The notes: generated by a model from the sequence alone, not told the origin. Counted from the first letter of the stretch, positions 35,893 through 45,067 are shown. The stretch: 64,000 bases of DNA from Chryseobacterium rhizoplanae (GCF_900182655.1 NZ_FXTC01000001.1:124001-188000); one strand, 5' to 3'. Program-made: numbers and translations.

Positions 35893-38049
35893 ATGAAGAA
35901 AATTACAGTTGGAGCGCTTTTGCTCTCAATGATGTTTACAGGTGTGAAAGCCCAATCTTTAAAATCTCCGGATGGAAAATTTGAAATGAATTTCCAGTTG
36001 AAAGAAGGAGTACCTTACTATAACCTGAAGTACAATGGTCAAGTAGTAGTTGAAGATTCTAAATTGGGATTGCGATTATTTAAAGACACAGCTATAAAAT
36101 TCGCTTCTGAGATAGCCAAACCAGAAGATGCAAAATACGACCTGAACAACGGTTTTGCAAAGACAGATGAAAAAAGAGACTCTAAAAATGAAACCTGGAA
36201 GCCGGTTTTAGGAGAAAAGAAAAACTATATCAATCATTACAACGAACTGGCAGTTACCCTGAATCAGGCTTCTACAGACAGAAGTATTGTGGTAAAATTC
36301 AGATTATTTAATGATGGTTTAGGATTCCGATATGAATTTCCTCAGCAGAAGAATCTGAATTATTTCGTGATCAGAGAAGAAGACTCTGAAATTGATTTCC
36401 CTACCGATATGAAGGCATGGTGGATGGTTGCAGATTATGACTCTCAGGAATATCAGTACCAGGAAACAAAAGTTTCTGAGATTCCGGCAAAATGGGATAA
36501 AGCATACGATGCAAACGCTTCCCAGTCATTGGTGAAAAATGCAGTTCAGTCTCCTTTAATGCTTAAAAAAGAAGGAAAAGAGCCATTGTATATCAACGTT
36601 GCTGAAGCTGCCGTATTAGATTATCCGGCTTCCCATCTGGAAGTAGATGCTCAGAACTATAAGTTCAAAACGCATTTGACAGCTGACAGACAAGGAGCGA
36701 AAGGATATATTCAGACACCGTCAGTAACGCCCTGGAGAACAATTATTGTAGCTCCGAAAGCAGAGCAGGTAATGGATTCTAAAATGATCTTTAACCTTAA
36801 TGAACCTACAAAATATACTGATACTTCTTACATTCACCCTACAAAATATATGGGAGTCTGGTGGGAAATGATCATCGGGAAATCACAATGGGCGTATTCC
36901 ACAGCGGAAAATGTACATTTAGGTAAAACCGATTTTGCCAAATTAACTCCAAACGGAAAACATGCAGCGAATAATACAAAAGTTAAAGAATATATTGACT
37001 TTGCTGCAGAAAACGGTTTCCAGGGATTATTGATTGAAGGCTGGAATATTGGTTGGGAAGACTGGTTCGGACACTCTAAAGAATTCGTTTTCGATTTCAT
37101 CACACCTTATCCGGATTTTGATATCAAAATGTTGAATGAATATGCACATTCAAAAGGAATTAAACTGATCATGCACCATGAAACTTCAGGCTCTGCAACA
37201 AACTATGAAAGATGGGCGGATAAAGCATTCCAGACGATGAACAAATATGGATATGATGCTGTGAAAACCGGATATGTGGGAGATATCATACCTAGAGGAG
37301 AACACCATTATTCTCAATGGACAATTAACCACTTCTATAGAATTGCAGAAAAAGCAAATGACTATAAAATCATGGTTAATTCTCATGAATCTGTACGTCC
37401 TACAGGAGAAAGTCGTACTTATCCGAACTACATCTCTGCAGAAGCAGCCCGTGGAACAGAATACGAAGCATTCGGAGGAAATAAGCCTGATCACCAGACG
37501 GTTCTTCCGTTCACAAGATGGATGGGAGGTTCTATGGACTACACGCCGGGAATTTTCCAGACGAAGCTGGACTATTATTTCCCTGGAGATAATCGTTTTG
37601 TAAAAACTACGCTCGTGAAGCAGCTTGCCCTTTATGTGACGATGTACATGCCGCTTCAGATGGCAGCAGACCTTCCTGAAAACTACAAAAAACATATGGA
37701 TGCATTCCAGTTTATAAAAGATGTAGCTGCAGATTGGGATGATACAAAGATTTTATCCGCTGAACCTGGTGATTATGTGATCACAGCAAGAAAAGCGAAA
37801 GGTACTGAAAACTGGTTTGTAGGTGGTATTACCGATGAAAACAAACGTGAGTATACCGTAGATTTCTCGTTCCTGGATAAAGGAAAAAAATATGAAGCAA
37901 CGATCTATGAAGATGGAAAAGATGCTGATTATATTGATAATCCTCAAAGCTATAATATCTATAAGAAAGAGATCACAGGAAAATCAAAAATTAATTTTAA
38001 GATGGCAAGAAGCGGCGGTTTCGCAATTTCTATAAAGCCCGTAAAATAA
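35893..38049 (+). CDS. susB: glycoside hydrolase family 97 alpha-glucosidase (SusB-like)
   Basis: The 718-residue exported enzyme (signal peptide ending VKAQ) should release glucose from the non-reducing ends of maltooligosaccharides in the periplasm. The N-terminal beta-sandwich leads to a (beta/alpha)8 barrel with LLIEGWNIGWEDWFG. Glutamates sit at MHHETSG (about residue 429), HESVRPTGE (about 499) and RGTEYEAF (about 523). These have the same spacing as the Glu439/508/532 set of Bacteroides SusB, so it should be an inverting alpha-glucosidase rather than a retaining GH97 (which uses an Asp nucleophile). A C-terminal beta domain follows. It is co-oriented with the susCDE genes behind a hairpin. 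Confidence 0.93.
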   Translation: MKKITVGALLLSMMFTGVKAQSLKSPDGKFEMNFQLKEGVPYYNLKYNGQVVVEDSKLGLRLFKDTAIKFASEIAKPEDAKYDLNNGFAKTDEKRDSKNETWKPVLGEKKNYINHYNELAVTLNQASTDRSIVVKFRLFNDGLGFRYEFPQQKNLNYFVIREEDSEIDFPTDMKAWWMVADYDSQEYQYQETKVSEIPAKWDKAYDANASQSLVKNAVQSPLMLKKEGKEPLYINVAEAAVLDYPASHLEVDAQNYKFKTHLTADRQGAKGYIQTPSVTPWRTIIVAPKAEQVMDSKMIFNLNEPTKYTDTSYIHPTKYMGVWWEMIIGKSQWAYSTAENVHLGKTDFAKLTPNGKHAANNTKVKEYIDFAAENGFQGLLIEGWNIGWEDWFGHSKEFVFDFITPYPDFDIKMLNEYAHSKGIKLIMHHETSGSATNYERWADKAFQTMNKYGYDAVKTGYVGDIIPRGEHHYSQWTINHFYRIAEKANDYKIMVNSHESVRPTGESRTYPNYISAEAARGTEYEAFGGNKPDHQTVLPFTRWMGGSMDYTPGIFQTKLDYYFPGDNRFVKTTLVKQLALYVTMYMPLQMAADLPENYKKHMDAFQFIKDVAADWDDTKILSAEPGDYVITARKAKGTENWFVGGITDENKREYTVDFSFLDKGKKYEATIYEDGKDADYIDNPQSYNIYKKEITGKSKINFKMARSGGFAISIKPVK

Positions 38050-38069
38050 TTTAAAGATACACTAAGGTG

Positions 38070-38110
38070 CCCCGGTTCATTGATTTTTTAATGTTCCGGG
38101 GTATTTTTTT
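38070..38110. terminator. terminator after GH97
   Basis: CCCCGG (38070-38075) pairs with CCGGGG (38096-38101), followed by TATTTTTTTT. It lies between GH97 and the convergent hydroxylase gene. Confidence 0.75.
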
Positions 38111-38117
38111 TAACAGA

Positions 38118-39116
38118 TTATTTATCTCCTGCCTGTTGATTCAGTTGTGGATATTGATATTCAGTATTGGGAGTTTGTTCCTTTAAAGGTGTACTTTCAT
38201 TTTTTAGCTTTTCCTTATGCTTGTACTCCTTTTGATACTGCTTTACCGTTTTTCCGGTACCGTCATGTCTCCAACCCGGTGAATAGAAAAGATACTTTAT
38301 ACGGTCTTTGAAAGAAAGTCCCGGCTGTCTGATATCTTTTCCTATTCTTCGCCATTCATAGAATAAAGTAGTTGCCGGATCTTTAGACTCCATCTTAGGA
38401 TAGATTCCATATTTCACAGGAACCTCAGGATCTTCTTTTTCAAAAGTTCCAAAAATCTTATCCCAGATAATCAGTCCCATTCCCATGTTACGGTCCAGGT
38501 ATTTGATGTTGCACGCATGATGTACTCTGTGGTGAGAAGGAGTAACCAGGATATATTCTAAAAATCCCATGCTTTTAATAGATTGTGTATGAACAAAAGT
38601 GCCATAAATCTGTATCGCAGAATACGCAACCAGAATATGCCATGGATGAAAGCCCATGAAAGCTAATGGAGAGAAAAACAAATACCTGTATAAAGGCTGA
38701 AATACAGGACTTCTGAATCCTGTACTGATGTTGAAATAATCAGAATTGTGATGCGTAATATGTACAGCCCAGAAGACACGTGAGTGATGATCTACATAAT
38801 GATGAACATAATAAGCGAAATCCTGGGCAAGGAATACAGCAATCCAATACCAGATTCCCTCTTGCCAGTCGAAAATACGGTGATGATAAAAAAACATCAT
38901 GACAAACAAAGAGAAACCTTTCATGATGATGTCTAACCCATAGTTGAGCAAAGCAAAAAGAACATTGGTTGCTACATCTTTAGTCTCATAAATCTTCTCT
39001 TTATTGAAGTGGCTGTAGGCCATTTCTGCAAAAATAATTACAGCAAACACAGGAATGGTCCATGTGTACACAACATCTGGCCCCTCAGCGTGGAACATAC
39101 TACTGAAATCAAACAT
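38118..39116 (-). CDS. fatty acid hydroxylase / sterol desaturase superfamily membrane protein
   Basis: The 332-residue di-iron membrane enzyme has several helices and the three histidine clusters of the superfamily: HHYVDH, HITHHNSDYFN and HRVHHACN. A variable basic C-terminus follows. These enzymes hydroxylate or desaturate lipid or isoprenoid substrates using O2; the substrate here is unknown. It lies on the reverse strand inside the starch locus, between GH97 and GH13, with no functional link visible. Either it is an insertion into the locus or the two halves of the locus are regulated separately. Confidence 0.9.
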   Translation of the reverse strand: MFDFSSMFHAEGPDVVYTWTIPVFAVIIFAEMAYSHFNKEKIYETKDVATNVLFALLNYGLDIIMKGFSLFVMMFFYHHRIFDWQEGIWYWIAVFLAQDFAYYVHHYVDHHSRVFWAVHITHHNSDYFNISTGFRSPVFQPLYRYLFFSPLAFMGFHPWHILVAYSAIQIYGTFVHTQSIKSMGFLEYILVTPSHHRVHHACNIKYLDRNMGMGLIIWDKIFGTFEKEDPEVPVKYGIYPKMESKDPATTLFYEWRRIGKDIRQPGLSFKDRIKYLFYSPGWRHDGTGKTVKQYQKEYKHKEKLKNESTPLKEQTPNTEYQYPQLNQQAGDK

Positions 39117-39319
39117 TTTTTCTGTAAAACTAAAGATAAAAAGGGGTATAAATTAACTTTTAGGATGAATTTTTTATGAAAAATTTAAGTTTTTTTATAA
39201 AAGTTAAAAAAATGAGTGCTACTTTTTGGAAAAGTATAAGGATCAGGATGGAAAAAAAGGGATATTCTACTATATTTTGAATGTCTATATGAAAATTAAA
39301 TGCTAAATTGAACACTAAT

Positions 39320-41179
39320 ATGAAGACAATATTTGCAGCATTAGCCCTTTCAATAGCTTCTGCAGCCTTTTCCCAAAAAGTGTTGGAAAGGATAGAGCCG
39401 GCTTTCTGGTGGAAAGGTATGAAAAACCCCGAACTTCAGATTCTTGTGTACGGAAAAAACGTTGCCCATAACGAGATTGCACTTTCGGACGGAATACAGA
39501 TCAAAGACATCCGGAAAGTTGATAATCCGAATTACGTTTTTATTACCGTAAATACCAATGAAATAAATGTTCCGAAGTTTACAATTACCATTAAAAAAGG
39601 AAACAAAAACCTGGGCTCCTATGCCTATGAACTGAAGCAAAGGAATCCCGGATCAGCCGACCGCGAATCTTTTACCTCGAAAGATGTCATATATCTGATC
39701 ATGCCGGACCGCTTTGCCAATGGCAACGAAAAGAATGATTCAACACCTGAACTTACAGAAAAAGCAAATCGAAGTCTGCCTAATGGAAGGCATGGCGGAG
39801 ATCTCAGCGGTATCATCAATAAACTTGACTATATTCAGGATCTGGGAGCTACGGCAGTCTGGCTGACCCCGGTAAATGAAGATAATGAAAAAGTATATTC
39901 TTATCACGGATATGCCCAGACTGATCTGTATAAAATTGATGGCCGATACGGAACGAACGAGGATTATAAAACTTTATCCAAAGAGCTGAACAAACGAAAT
40001 ATGATGCTGGTGATGGATTATGTCACCAATCATTGGGGCGGATCCCACTGGATGATCAAAGACCTTCCTTCAAAAGACTGGATACATTGGTTTGACGAAG
40101 GAGAGAAAGGATTTAAACGTTCCAATTATAAAACAACAACACAATTTGATACCAATGCTTCCGATATTGATAAAAAATATGCATTGGACGGATGGTTTGA
40201 TACTACCATGCCGGATATTAACCAAAAAAATCCACTGGTTCTGAAATATCTGATTCAAAATGCGATCTGGTGGATAGAATATGCAGAATTAGGAGGATTC
40301 CGGGTGGATACTTATCCTTATAACGATAAAGATGCCATGGCAAAATGGGCGAAAGCCATTACCGATGAATATCCGAAATTCAATATCGTAGGAGAAACAT
40401 GGCTTTATACGGCAGCACAGATTGCAGCGTGGCAGAAAAACTCCAGAATAGGAGCGATAGAAGGATACAATTCCCATTTACCCTCGGTGATGGATTTCAT
40501 GCTGTTTGAAAATATGCCTAAAGCTCTTAAAGAAAAAGAAGGCTGGGATAAGGGTATGATCCGTATTTACGATTCCTTTACCAGTGATTTCCTTTATCCG
40601 GATATCAATAATCTTCTGGTTTTCTTTGAAAATCACGATACAGAAAGATGGAATGAAATCTTTAATGCAAATCCTGACGCTTACAAAATGGGACTTGCCC
40701 TGATCTCAACAGTAAGAGGAATTCCGCAGATCTATTACGGATCAGAAATAGGAATGAGAGGAGATAAGGCAAAAGGAGGTGATGCAGATATCCGAAGAGA
40801 TTTTCCGGGAGGCTGGAAGTCTGATTCTCAGAATGCCTTCAATCCATCTGCTCAGACTCAGGAACAGAAAGAATTTTTCCGGTTTACTCAAAAATTATTA
40901 AACTGGAGAAAAGGCAAAGACGTGATTCATAATGGGAAAACTAAAAATTTCGTTCCTCAGGACGGTGTTTTTGTTTATTTCCGATATAATGAAAAAGAAA
41001 GTGTAATGGTCATCCTCAACAATAATGAAAAAGATCAGACGTTAGACCTGAAACGATTTGCCGAATCACTTAATGGATTTACAAAAGGAAAAGAAGTAAT
41101 TTCAGGGAAAGAAATTTCATTACAAAACAGTATGAATATCCCTGCAAAAACGCCATTCATCATTGAACTTGAAAAATAA
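39320..41179 (+). CDS. susA: GH13 alpha-amylase family enzyme (SusA / neopullulanase-like)
   Basis: The 619-residue exported enzyme hydrolyses alpha-1,4-glucans. After the signal peptide (ending AAFSQ) comes an N-terminal cyclomaltodextrinase-type beta domain (about residues 20-110). The catalytic barrel shows the GH13 regions DYVTNH, GGFRVDTYPY (Asp nucleophile), GETW (Glu acid/base) and FFENHDTERW. A C-terminal beta domain follows. Together with the periplasmic GH97 it should break imported maltooligosaccharides down to glucose. The frame extends to a TTG at 39308, but the ATG at 39320 gives the clean signal peptide. Three further genes run in the same direction, 9 bases and then 1 base (overlap) apart. 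Confidence 0.93.
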   Translation: MKTIFAALALSIASAAFSQKVLERIEPAFWWKGMKNPELQILVYGKNVAHNEIALSDGIQIKDIRKVDNPNYVFITVNTNEINVPKFTITIKKGNKNLGSYAYELKQRNPGSADRESFTSKDVIYLIMPDRFANGNEKNDSTPELTEKANRSLPNGRHGGDLSGIINKLDYIQDLGATAVWLTPVNEDNEKVYSYHGYAQTDLYKIDGRYGTNEDYKTLSKELNKRNMMLVMDYVTNHWGGSHWMIKDLPSKDWIHWFDEGEKGFKRSNYKTTTQFDTNASDIDKKYALDGWFDTTMPDINQKNPLVLKYLIQNAIWWIEYAELGGFRVDTYPYNDKDAMAKWAKAITDEYPKFNIVGETWLYTAAQIAAWQKNSRIGAIEGYNSHLPSVMDFMLFENMPKALKEKEGWDKGMIRIYDSFTSDFLYPDINNLLVFFENHDTERWNEIFNANPDAYKMGLALISTVRGIPQIYYGSEIGMRGDKAKGGDADIRRDFPGGWKSDSQNAFNPSAQTQEQKEFFRFTQKLLNWRKGKDVIHNGKTKNFVPQDGVFVYFRYNEKESVMVILNNNEKDQTLDLKRFAESLNGFTKGKEVISGKEISLQNSMNIPAKTPFIIELEK

Positions 41180-41188
41180 TTAATACAT

Positions 41189-41707
41189 ATGAAAAAACTA
41201 ACCACTGCTTATACCTTAATCCTTTTTGTACTGGGATTTTCTTTATTCAGCGCTCAGTCAAAAACTCCATTTGAAAAAGAAAAAACGGAAATCAGCGCGA
41301 TGCTTGATGCATTCAATGTAGCAGCTGCAAAAGCGGATTACACTGGATATTTTAACTTCTTTGCGGATGAATCTACCTTCATTGGAACAGATGCTACCGA
41401 AATATGGAATAAAAAAGAATTCATGGTATGGGCAAAACCTTATTTTGACAAAAAGAAAACCTGGAACTTTAAAGCGCTTAAAAGAAATATTTACTTCAGT
41501 AAAGATGGAAAACTGGCGTGGTTTGATGAACTATTGGATACCCAGATGAAAATATGCAGAGGTTCCGGAGTGGTAGAAAAAATCAACGGAAGCTGGAAGG
41601 TAAAACAATACGTTCTTTCTGTAACAGTTCCCAATGAGGTGGTAGATAAAGTGGTGGTAGAAAAAGCACCTATTGAAGATGTATTAATTCAAAAACTGAA
41701 ATCATAA
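41189..41707 (+). CDS. exported NTF2/SnoaL-like protein in the maltose operon
   Basis: The 172-residue protein has a signal peptide (ending LFSAQ) and a DUF4440/SnoaL-like domain: EKTEISAMLDAFNVAAAKADYTGYFNFFADESTFIGTDATEIWNKKEFMVWAKPYF, ending GSWKVKQYVLSVTVPN. No catalytic residues are evident. It sits 9 bases after the GH13 gene, and its stop codon overlaps the start of the transporter gene by one base (TAATG). It is therefore translated in the same operon and may have a supporting role in maltodextrin use. Another exported member of the fold is at 13452-13952. Confidence 0.8.
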   Translation: MKKLTTAYTLILFVLGFSLFSAQSKTPFEKEKTEISAMLDAFNVAAAKADYTGYFNFFADESTFIGTDATEIWNKKEFMVWAKPYFDKKKTWNFKALKRNIYFSKDGKLAWFDELLDTQMKICRGSGVVEKINGSWKVKQYVLSVTVPNEVVDKVVVEKAPIEDVLIQKLKS

Positions 41708-43125
41708 TGGCAGAAATGTTGGGGAGATATAATTCGGGACCATTTGGAAAAAGAAAAAAGCCAAATTTATCCATGCTCCAGATTATTAACATGAGTATGG
41801 GATTCCTTGGAATTCAAATGGCATTCGGATTACAAAATGGAAATGCAAGCCGTATTCTGGGTAATTTAGGAGCCGATGTTCACGAATTATCCTGGTTCTG
41901 GCTCGTTGCTCCCGTTACAGGGCTCATTGTTCAGCCTATCATCGGCCATATGGGAGACAATACCTGGAGCCCGTTGGGAAGAAGAAAACCTTACTTTTTA
42001 ATTGGAGCCGTTTTGTGCGCTATAGGACTGGTCCTTCTTCCGAATGCTGCATCCGTTACCCAGATGTTTGCCGCCAATGCTCTTCTGTTAGCGGTAATAT
42101 TTCTCGCGATGATGGATGCTTCGGTGAATATCGCAATGGAACCTTTTCGGGCTTTGGTAGGAGATATGCTTCCCAAACATCAGGGGACAATAGGATTTTC
42201 GGTGCAGACCATCCTGATTGGAATTGGAGCTGTATTGGGCTCTTATCTGCCGGATTGGTTAACGAAAATGGGAATCTCCAACGAAGCGCCGGCGGGTTTT
42301 GTAGCAGATAATGTGATTTACTCTTTTTATATAGGTGCTGGATTGCTTATCATCTCAATTTTGTATACCATAATGACAACCAGAGAATATTCTCCGAAGG
42401 AGTTCGCTGATTTTGAAGATGGAAAGGAAGTAGAAGAACAGGAATCTAGGTTTTCAGATATTTTCAAAGACTTTGCAGCAATTCCTACACAGATGAAGAA
42501 GCTGGGAATTGTTCAGTTCTTTTCATGGTTTGCCTTATTTACCATGTGGGTATTTACCACCAGTGCGCTGGCAACCCATCATTTTGGGCTTTCCCCGGAG
42601 GATACGCACTCCAAAGCTTTTAATGATGCGGGTGACCTTACCGGAAAACTTTTCGGAATGTACAATTTGTGGGCAATTCCGTTTGCCTTTCTGTTGACAC
42701 CCATTGCTAAACTTATTGGTAAAAAACAAACTCATGCATTAGCTTTGCTGTGCGGAGGTTTGGGTCTTGTTTCAATGTATTTTATTAAAGATGTCAACAA
42801 TTTATGGATCTCAATGATCGGCTTAGGATTTGCCTGGGCAAGTATCCTGGCAATGCCTTATGCTATGCTTATTGAGGTGATTCCACAGAGAAAAATGGGG
42901 GTCTATATGGGAATTTTCAATTTCTTTATTGTCATTCCGCAGATCATTAATGGTTTATTCGGAGGCCCTGTCGTGAGTGGTATTTTCGGAAAACAGGCTA
43001 TGGATTATGTTGTTGTTGGAGGTGTTTGTATGCTGATAGGAGCTGTAGTAACCATGATTTTTGTTAAATCTGAAGATGAAACTCCTAAAGAAATTGAAGA
43101 GGAGATCAAACAGGTACACTTTTAA
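41707..43125 (+). CDS. MFS/GPH sugar transporter, SLC45-like (maltose uptake candidate)
   Basis: The 472-residue inner-membrane transporter has about 12 helices. Its N-terminus resembles bacterial MalA/SLC45-type maltose or sucrose symporters: IINMSMGFLGIQMAFGLQNGNASRIL, QPIIGHMGDNTWSPLGRRKPYFLIGA (loop 2-3 GRRKPY motif) and MDASVNIAMEPFRALVGDMLP. By context it would take up maltose or glucose released by the GH13 and GH97 enzymes. It is the last gene of the GH13 operon. Downstream lies a repeat-rich gap and no clear hairpin terminator. Confidence 0.88.
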   Translation: MAEMLGRYNSGPFGKRKKPNLSMLQIINMSMGFLGIQMAFGLQNGNASRILGNLGADVHELSWFWLVAPVTGLIVQPIIGHMGDNTWSPLGRRKPYFLIGAVLCAIGLVLLPNAASVTQMFAANALLLAVIFLAMMDASVNIAMEPFRALVGDMLPKHQGTIGFSVQTILIGIGAVLGSYLPDWLTKMGISNEAPAGFVADNVIYSFYIGAGLLIISILYTIMTTREYSPKEFADFEDGKEVEEQESRFSDIFKDFAAIPTQMKKLGIVQFFSWFALFTMWVFTTSALATHHFGLSPEDTHSKAFNDAGDLTGKLFGMYNLWAIPFAFLLTPIAKLIGKKQTHALALLCGGLGLVSMYFIKDVNNLWISMIGLGFAWASILAMPYAMLIEVIPQRKMGVYMGIFNFFIVIPQIINGLFGGPVVSGIFGKQAMDYVVVGGVCMLIGAVVTMIFVKSEDETPKEIEEEIKQVHF

Positions 43126-43167
43126 AAAATAAATAGTTTTATTGACCTATCTCTTTTAGTAATACTA

Positions 43168-43243
43168 GCTTTGACAAGCTCAGCCTGACACAGCTTAAAA
43201 ATTTCGGTTGGTATTCGGGTTGTCACCCTGAGCCTGTCGAAGG
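43168..43243. repeat. REP-like inverted pair (CCCTGAGCCTGTCGAAGG type)
   Basis: The left arm 43168-43191 (GCTTTGACAAGCTCAGCCTG) and right arm 43221-43243 (TGTCACCCTGAGCCTGTCGA) are inverted copies, agreeing at about 18 of 23 positions and separated by about 30 bases. This sequence type is a familiar dispersed repeat in Bacteroidota. Confidence 0.6.
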
Positions 43244-43320
43244 GTTATCAATAAGAAAAACCTTTGTTATAATTAATCTCGAGTATTAATTAAAAGAGGT
43301 AAGTAAGGGTTTAATTCAAA

Positions 43321-43390
43321 ATATCAATAGGAGCGGGCTTTAGCCCGTTTTCTTAGTGTTCATCAATGGGCTTTATCCGAAATTTATTAT
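43321..43390. repeat. paired-palindrome element, copy 1
   Basis: ATATCAATAGGAGCGGGCTT is followed by TAGCCCG (perfect palindrome CGGGCTTTAGCCCG), then about 20 bases later a second, decayed palindrome (GGGCTTTATCCGAAA). It resembles the copies at 43945-44012 and 57223-57293. Confidence 0.75.
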
Positions 43391-43422
43391 TTGTTAATAA
43401 GGGAAAATTAAAATTATTTATC

Positions 43423-43929
43423 ATGAAGCTTAATTTTTTTAATAAGTTTTTTTCGACTGCAAAACAAAAGGATAAGCCTGAAAATAAAACCATTATTGAA
43501 AATTTAGAAGATATCGGCTTTACTGAAGAAGAATTACTTGAATACGATAAACATGTAGATTTTTATTATACAAATATCATCAACTCATTGATTCTTTATA
43601 GCTATAATGTAGATCAATTGGATGAAATGGCACCCATTTTAATAGATCCATTAGCGGAATTGTACGAAGAGCTTGATTATGCATTCATTCCTGTTTTATT
43701 TGAAACTATTTTTAGAAATAAACGGATTAATGAATCATTCAAAGAGGATTTACTACAATTTAAAAAGAATGTAGATGATATTCCTGTAGAAATATGGGAT
43801 TGGGATTTCTTAGACCAGCATGAAACATGGAAAAATATAAGACTTGAAGCCGAAATGCTTTTAAATAAACTCAATATAGAAACAAGAACTTATAATACAG
43901 ACTATACTACATTTCTTTTTAAAAAATAA
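43423..43929 (+). CDS. orphan acidic protein of unknown function
   Basis: I do not recognise the family. The 168-residue soluble protein is acidic and helix-rich (IIENLEDIGFTEEELLEYDKHVDF, APILIDPLAELYEELDYAF), with a Trp-rich C-terminal part (VEIWDWDFLDQHETWKNIRLEAEMLLNKL). The size and composition recall immunity-type proteins of polymorphic toxin systems, but no toxin is nearby and this is only an impression. The frame extends upstream to an ATG at 43366, but that stretch is encoded by the repeat element. The ATG at 43423 is preferred. Two copies of the same paired-palindrome element flank the gene. Confidence 0.72.
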   Translation: MKLNFFNKFFSTAKQKDKPENKTIIENLEDIGFTEEELLEYDKHVDFYYTNIINSLILYSYNVDQLDEMAPILIDPLAELYEELDYAFIPVLFETIFRNKRINESFKEDLLQFKKNVDDIPVEIWDWDFLDQHETWKNIRLEAEMLLNKLNIETRTYNTDYTTFLFKK

Positions 43930-43944
43930 GAAGTAATAAATAAT

Positions 43945-44012
43945 TCAATAGGGAGCGGGCTTTAGCCCGTTTTTCCTTTGAGTATTCATCAATTGGCTTT
44001 AGCCAAAACTTA
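43945..44012. repeat. paired-palindrome element, copy 2
   Basis: It has the same order as copy 1, with both palindromes intact: CGGGCTTTAGCCCG and TTGGCTTTAGCCAA, about 25 bases apart, and the shared AGTATTCATCAATTGGCTTT block. It is in the same orientation as copy 1. Confidence 0.78.
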
Positions 44013-44272
44013 AAATCTTCATATACGACATTCAGAATGTAATAGGCTCTCACGGATTTTCACAGGTAACAAAGATGTTTACGCTTATTCATAGAATTGA
44101 TTTAATCCGTCAATATTTGGAAGAAAATTCAGCATAAATTTTATCGCAGATAAAATCGCCGCGCCTTAAAACATATAGAATAAAACCCCTTGCGCCTTAG
44201 CGTTTTCCAACCTCTTTTGACCATAAATTTGCTTTCTTACCCTACATCAACTTTTTTAATCAACCTATCCCG
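44013..44272. other. decayed repeat region without a gene
   Basis: No supported ORF. It contains a fragment (CCTTGCGCCTTAGCGTTTT, about 44190-44208) resembling part of the 196-bp units at 25.3-26.3 kb (CGCCTTAGCG). It also has short inverted stretches around TTTTATCGCAGATAAAA at 44140-44156. It looks like eroded dispersed repeats. Confidence 0.45.
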
Positions 44273-44280
44273 TACATTTG
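44273..44280 (+). promoter_or_regulatory. -7 box for the pirin gene
   Basis: TACATTTG, 20 bases before the ATG. Only a T-run, not TTTG, lies at the -33 position. Confidence 0.55.
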
Positions 44281-44300
44281 TACCATAAATAATCACAGAA

Positions 44301-45029
44301 ATGAAAACAGTATATCATAAAGCAGATTCAAGAGGCCATGCCAATCACGGATGGTTAAATTCTTACCATACATTCAGTTTTGCCAACTATCAAAACAGAG
44401 ACAGAACAAACTTCGGTGTTCTTAGAGTGTTGAACGATGATACAGTTTCTCAGGGAATGGGCTTCGGAACACACCCACACAGGGATATGGAAATTATATC
44501 TATTCCTCTTGAAGGGGATCTGGAACACAAAGATTCAATGGGAACCACAGCGATAATCAAAAAAGGAGAAATCCAGGTGATGAGTGCAGGAACCGGCGTA
44601 ATGCACAGTGAATACAATAAAAATAAAGACGAAGAAGTAAAATTCCTTCAGATCTGGATTTTTCCAAAAGAGCAGAATGTTGAACCAAGATACGATCAGA
44701 AAAGTATCAAAGAAGGTGAAAAAATCAATGGATTTCAACAGATTTTATCTCCTGATAAAAATGATGACGGAGTTTGGATCCACCAGGATGCATGGTTTAA
44801 TTTGGCCAACTTTACAAAAGGAAACGGCAAAAATTATATGCTTAACAAAAAAGGAAACGGAGTCTATGCATTTGTTTTAAAAGGTAGTGCAAAAATTGGA
44901 GACCGTGTTTTGAATGAAAGAGACGGATTGGGAATCTGGGATACTCAGAGCTTTAATATAGAAGCTGTAGAAGACACTGAAATATTATTAATGGAAGTCC
45001 CAATGGAATTACCATCTTATCTTAAATAA
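44301..45029 (+). CDS. pirin family protein
   Basis: The 242-residue bicupin protein has the N-terminal pirin metal site: HPHRDMEIISI and MHSEYNK provide the three His and one Glu expected to bind iron. The N-terminus ADSRGHANHGWLNSYHTFSFANYQN is typical of the family. Bacterial pirins have been reported as quercetin dioxygenases or as regulators of metabolism or redox; the role here is undetermined. It is followed after 38 bases by an FMN reductase gene with its own box, and the pair is common in Flavobacteriia. Confidence 0.92.
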   Translation: MKTVYHKADSRGHANHGWLNSYHTFSFANYQNRDRTNFGVLRVLNDDTVSQGMGFGTHPHRDMEIISIPLEGDLEHKDSMGTTAIIKKGEIQVMSAGTGVMHSEYNKNKDEEVKFLQIWIFPKEQNVEPRYDQKSIKEGEKINGFQQILSPDKNDDGVWIHQDAWFNLANFTKGNGKNYMLNKKGNGVYAFVLKGSAKIGDRVLNERDGLGIWDTQSFNIEAVEDTEILLMEVPMELPSYLK

Positions 45030-45034
45030 AAAAC

Positions 45035-45042
45035 TAAATTTG
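45035..45042 (+). promoter_or_regulatory. -7 box for the FMN reductase gene
   Basis: TAAATTTG lies in the 38-base gap after pirin, 25 bases before the ATG. It suggests transcription separate from pirin. Confidence 0.45.
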
Positions 45043-45067
45043 TAATCTTAAAAGATAAATCTCACCT

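Noticed and set aside
37186..37695. Long reverse-strand ORF opposite GH97
   Set aside because: 169 codons but lies fully within the strongly conserved GH97 gene and has the composition of an antisense shadow.
39308..39319. Upstream TTG start for the GH13 enzyme
   Set aside because: Adds four residues before a clean signal peptide that begins at the ATG at 39320.
43366..43422. 19-residue N-terminal extension of the orphan protein
   Set aside because: Its ATG and first codons are part of a dispersed palindromic repeat; the ATG at 43423 is better placed.
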